Source: Peteryoungia wuzhouensis (GTDB lineage: Bacteria > Pseudomonadota > Alphaproteobacteria > Rhizobiales > Rhizobiaceae). Taken from it: a stretch of DNA of 64,000 nucleotides. Numbering within the stretch: the first letter of the stretch is position 1; each line of letters opens with the position of its first letter. The notes under the pieces are model-generated. The model was not told the DNA's origin and did not search any database. It saw only the letters and a list, made by a program, of their open reading frames with translations. The stretch spans positions 1 through 64,000 of the forward strand of contig NZ_QJRY01000002.1 in the NCBI RefSeq assembly GCF_003205195.1, in the 5' to 3' direction. Position numbers and translations under genes: made by a program. Below are positions 62,532-64,000 of this stretch, in pieces.

Positions 62532-64000
62532 TCACTCCGCCGCCTGAACCTTCTTCACCGGCCGCCGCTGCAACAGCTCCTTGAGGAACTGCCCGGTATA
62601 GGACGCCTCGACCTTCACCACCTCTTCCGGCGTACCCTGGGCCACGATCTGGCCGCCGCCATCGCCGCCCTCAGGGCCGAAGTCGAGGATATAGTCGGCC
62701 GTCTTGATGACCTCGAGATTGTGTTCGATGACGACGACACTGTTCCCCTGGTTCACCAGTTCCTGCAGCATTTCCAGAAGCTTGGCGACGTCATGGAAAT
62801 GCAGCCCCGTCGTCGGCTCGTCGAGAATGTAGAGCGTGCGGCCGGTCGAGCGCTTCGACAGTTCCTTTGCAAGCTTGACGCGCTGCGCCTCGCCGCCCGA
62901 CAGCGTATTCGCCTGCTGGCCGACCTTGATATAGCCAAGGCCGACATCGAACAGAGCCTGCAGCTTGTCGCGCACCGCCGGCACCGCCTGGAAGAACTCG
63001 ACACCTTCCTCGACCGTCATGTCGAGCACGTCGGCAATCGACTTGCCCTTGAAGGTGACGTCGAGCGTCTCGCGATTGTAGCGCTTGCCGTGGCAGACGT
63101 CGCAGGTGACATAGACATCCGGCAGGAAGTGCATCTCGATCTTGATCACGCCATCGCCCTGGCAGGCTTCGCAGCGGCCACCCTTGACGTTGAACGAGAA
63201 GCGACCGGCCTGATAGCCGCGTGCCTTGGCCTCCGGAAGCCCGGTGAACCAGTCGCGGATCGGCGTAAACGCACCCGTATACGTCGCCGGGTTGGAGCGC
63301 GGCGTGCGCCCGATCGGCGACTGGTCGATATCGATCACCTTGTCGATGAATTCGAAACCGTCGATGCGCTCGTGTTCGGCCGGGTTTTCGCGAGCCCCCA
63401 TGACGCGGCGGGCGGCCGCCTTGTAGAGCGTCTCGATCAGGAAGGTCGACTTGCCGCCGCCCGACACACCCGTCACTGCCGTGAACACGCCAAGCGGAAT
63501 GGCCGCCGTGACGTTTTTCAGGTTGTTGCCCTTGGCCCCGACCACCTTGATCTGCTGGCCCTTCTTCGGCTTGCGCCGCTGGGCGGGAACACTGACCCCC
63601 ATCTCGCCCGTCAGGTACCTGCCGGTCAGTGATTTCGGATTGGCCATGATATCCTGCGGCGAACCCTGCGCGATCACCTGGCCACCATGAATGCCGGCCG
63701 CCGGCCCGATATCGACGACATAGTCGGCCGTCAGGATCGCATCTTCGTCATGTTCGACAACGATCACGGTATTGCCGATGTCGCGCAGGTGCTTCAGCGT
63801 CTCAAGCAGCCGCGCATTGTCACGCTGATGCAGGCCGATCGATGGTTCGTCGAGCACGTAGAGAACACCCGTCAGGCCCGAGCCGATCTGCGATGCGAGA
63901 CGAATGCGCTGGCTCTCGCCGCCCGACAGCGTGCCGGAATTGCGCGACATCGAGAGATAGTCGAGCCCAACATCGTTGAGGAAGCGCAGGCGCTCGCGGA
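62532..64000 (-). CDS. uvrA: Excinuclease ABC subunit A, C-terminal half (partial)
   Basis: The gene continues beyond the right edge; about 490 residues are in the window. They include one ABC signature [18 protein letters not shown], a second Walker [16 protein letters not shown], the zinc module [19 protein letters not shown] paired with [15 protein letters not shown], and the second signature [20 protein letters not shown]. UvrA dimers find bulky DNA lesions and load UvrB. Mfd, which recruits UvrA to stalled polymerase, is at 46-49.5 kb. The two-gene DUF4258 module and DUF72 follow on the same strand with almost no gaps. Confidence 0.97.
   Translation of the reverse strand, partial: RERLRFLNDVGLDYLSMSRNSGTLSGGESQRIRLASQIGSGLTGVLYVLDEPSIGLHQRDNARLLETLKHLRDIGNTVIVVEHDEDAILTADYVVDIGPAAGIHGGQVIAQGSPQDIMANPKSLTGRYLTGEMGVSVPAQRRKPKKGQQIKVVGAKGNNLKNVTAAIPLGVFTAVTGVSGGGKSTFLIETLYKAAARRVMGARENPAEHERIDGFEFIDKVIDIDQSPIGRTPRSNPATYTGAFTPIRDWFTGLPEAKARGYQAGRFSFNVKGGRCEACQGDGVIKIEMHFLPDVYVTCDVCHGKRYNRETLDVTFKGKSIADVLDMTVEEGVEFFQAVPAVRDKLQALFDVGLGYIKVGQQANTLSGGEAQRVKLAKELSKRSTGRTLYILDEPTTGLHFHDVAKLLEMLQELVNQGNSVVVIEHNLEVIKTADYILDFGPEGGDGGGQIVAQGTPEEVVKVEASYTGQFLKELLQRRPVKKVQAAE

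Overview
The window is chromosomal, GC-rich DNA from an alphaproteobacterium, almost certainly a member of the Rhizobiaceae (Rhizobium/Agrobacterium relatives). The evidence is the gene order cinA-ispDF-dusB-ntrB-ntrC-ntrY-ntrX-trkA-dat-hfq-hflX-mazG, a fused IspD/IspF, a phosphatidylcholine synthase (Pcs), the order glmU-glmS-DUF502-recG-sdhE-mfd, and glnB-glnA. The genus cannot be settled from sequence reading alone. No rRNA, insertion sequence, prophage or CRISPR array was seen. There is one tRNA, tRNA-Lys(TTT). Most genes are housekeeping, and the unusual material sits in small inserts between conserved genes.

Layout. 1-1.8 kb: end of lipA, a higBA toxin-antitoxin pair whose toxin frame has a stop at codon 3 inside a large inverted repeat, a P-loop kinase and a RatA/Coq10-type protein. 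1.8-12.5 kb: cinA and ispDF on the minus strand, then dusB-ntrB-ntrC and ntrY-ntrX (two nitrogen/redox two-component systems) and trkA. 12.5-15.2 kb: dat, hfq, hflX. 15.2-17.6 kb: an insert with bchE and bchJ, bacteriochlorophyll biosynthesis genes, behind an Fnr/FixK-type box and a perfect PpsR/CrtJ-type palindrome. 17.5-20.2 kb, minus strand: deaminase, mazG and a FAD monooxygenase, arranged like an operon. 20.5-25.4 kb: siroheme/sulfite reduction genes cysG-DUF2849-cysI-DUF934, then fpr behind a second Fnr-type box. 25.5-28.7 kb: a MacAB-like efflux set with a third Fnr-type box. 28.9-33.5 kb: VanZ-like protein, tRNA-Lys, ccdA, an AEC transporter, a UbiH-like hydroxylase and pcs. 33.6-39.2 kb: a BMP-type (nucleoside-like) ABC importer and a GntR regulator. 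39.3-49.5 kb: cell-wall precursor genes glmU and glmS, a DUF502 membrane protein, recG, sdhE and mfd. 49.6-55.5 kb: two DMT exporters, a FrnE/DsbA-like protein, an orphan peptide-binding protein, an IalB-like protein and HspQ. 55.7-59.3 kb: glnA, glnB with a sigma-54 promoter, and NAD(P)HX repair. 59.3-64 kb: a Na/Pi-type transporter, DUF72, a two-gene DUF4258 module and the 3' end of uvrA.

How it fits together. NtrBC, GlnB and GlnA form the nitrogen-status circuit. GlnB-P controls NtrB, and NtrC acts with sigma-54 at promoters such as the -24/-12 element found upstream of glnB. The most striking signal is the bchE-bchJ pair with both oxygen (Fnr/FixK) and light/redox (PpsR) control sites. 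It implies that this Rhizobiaceae strain is, or recently was, an anoxygenic phototroph with a photosynthesis gene cluster elsewhere in the genome. Two further Fnr-type boxes, before fpr and the MacAB-like operon, suggest a wider low-oxygen regulon in this stretch.
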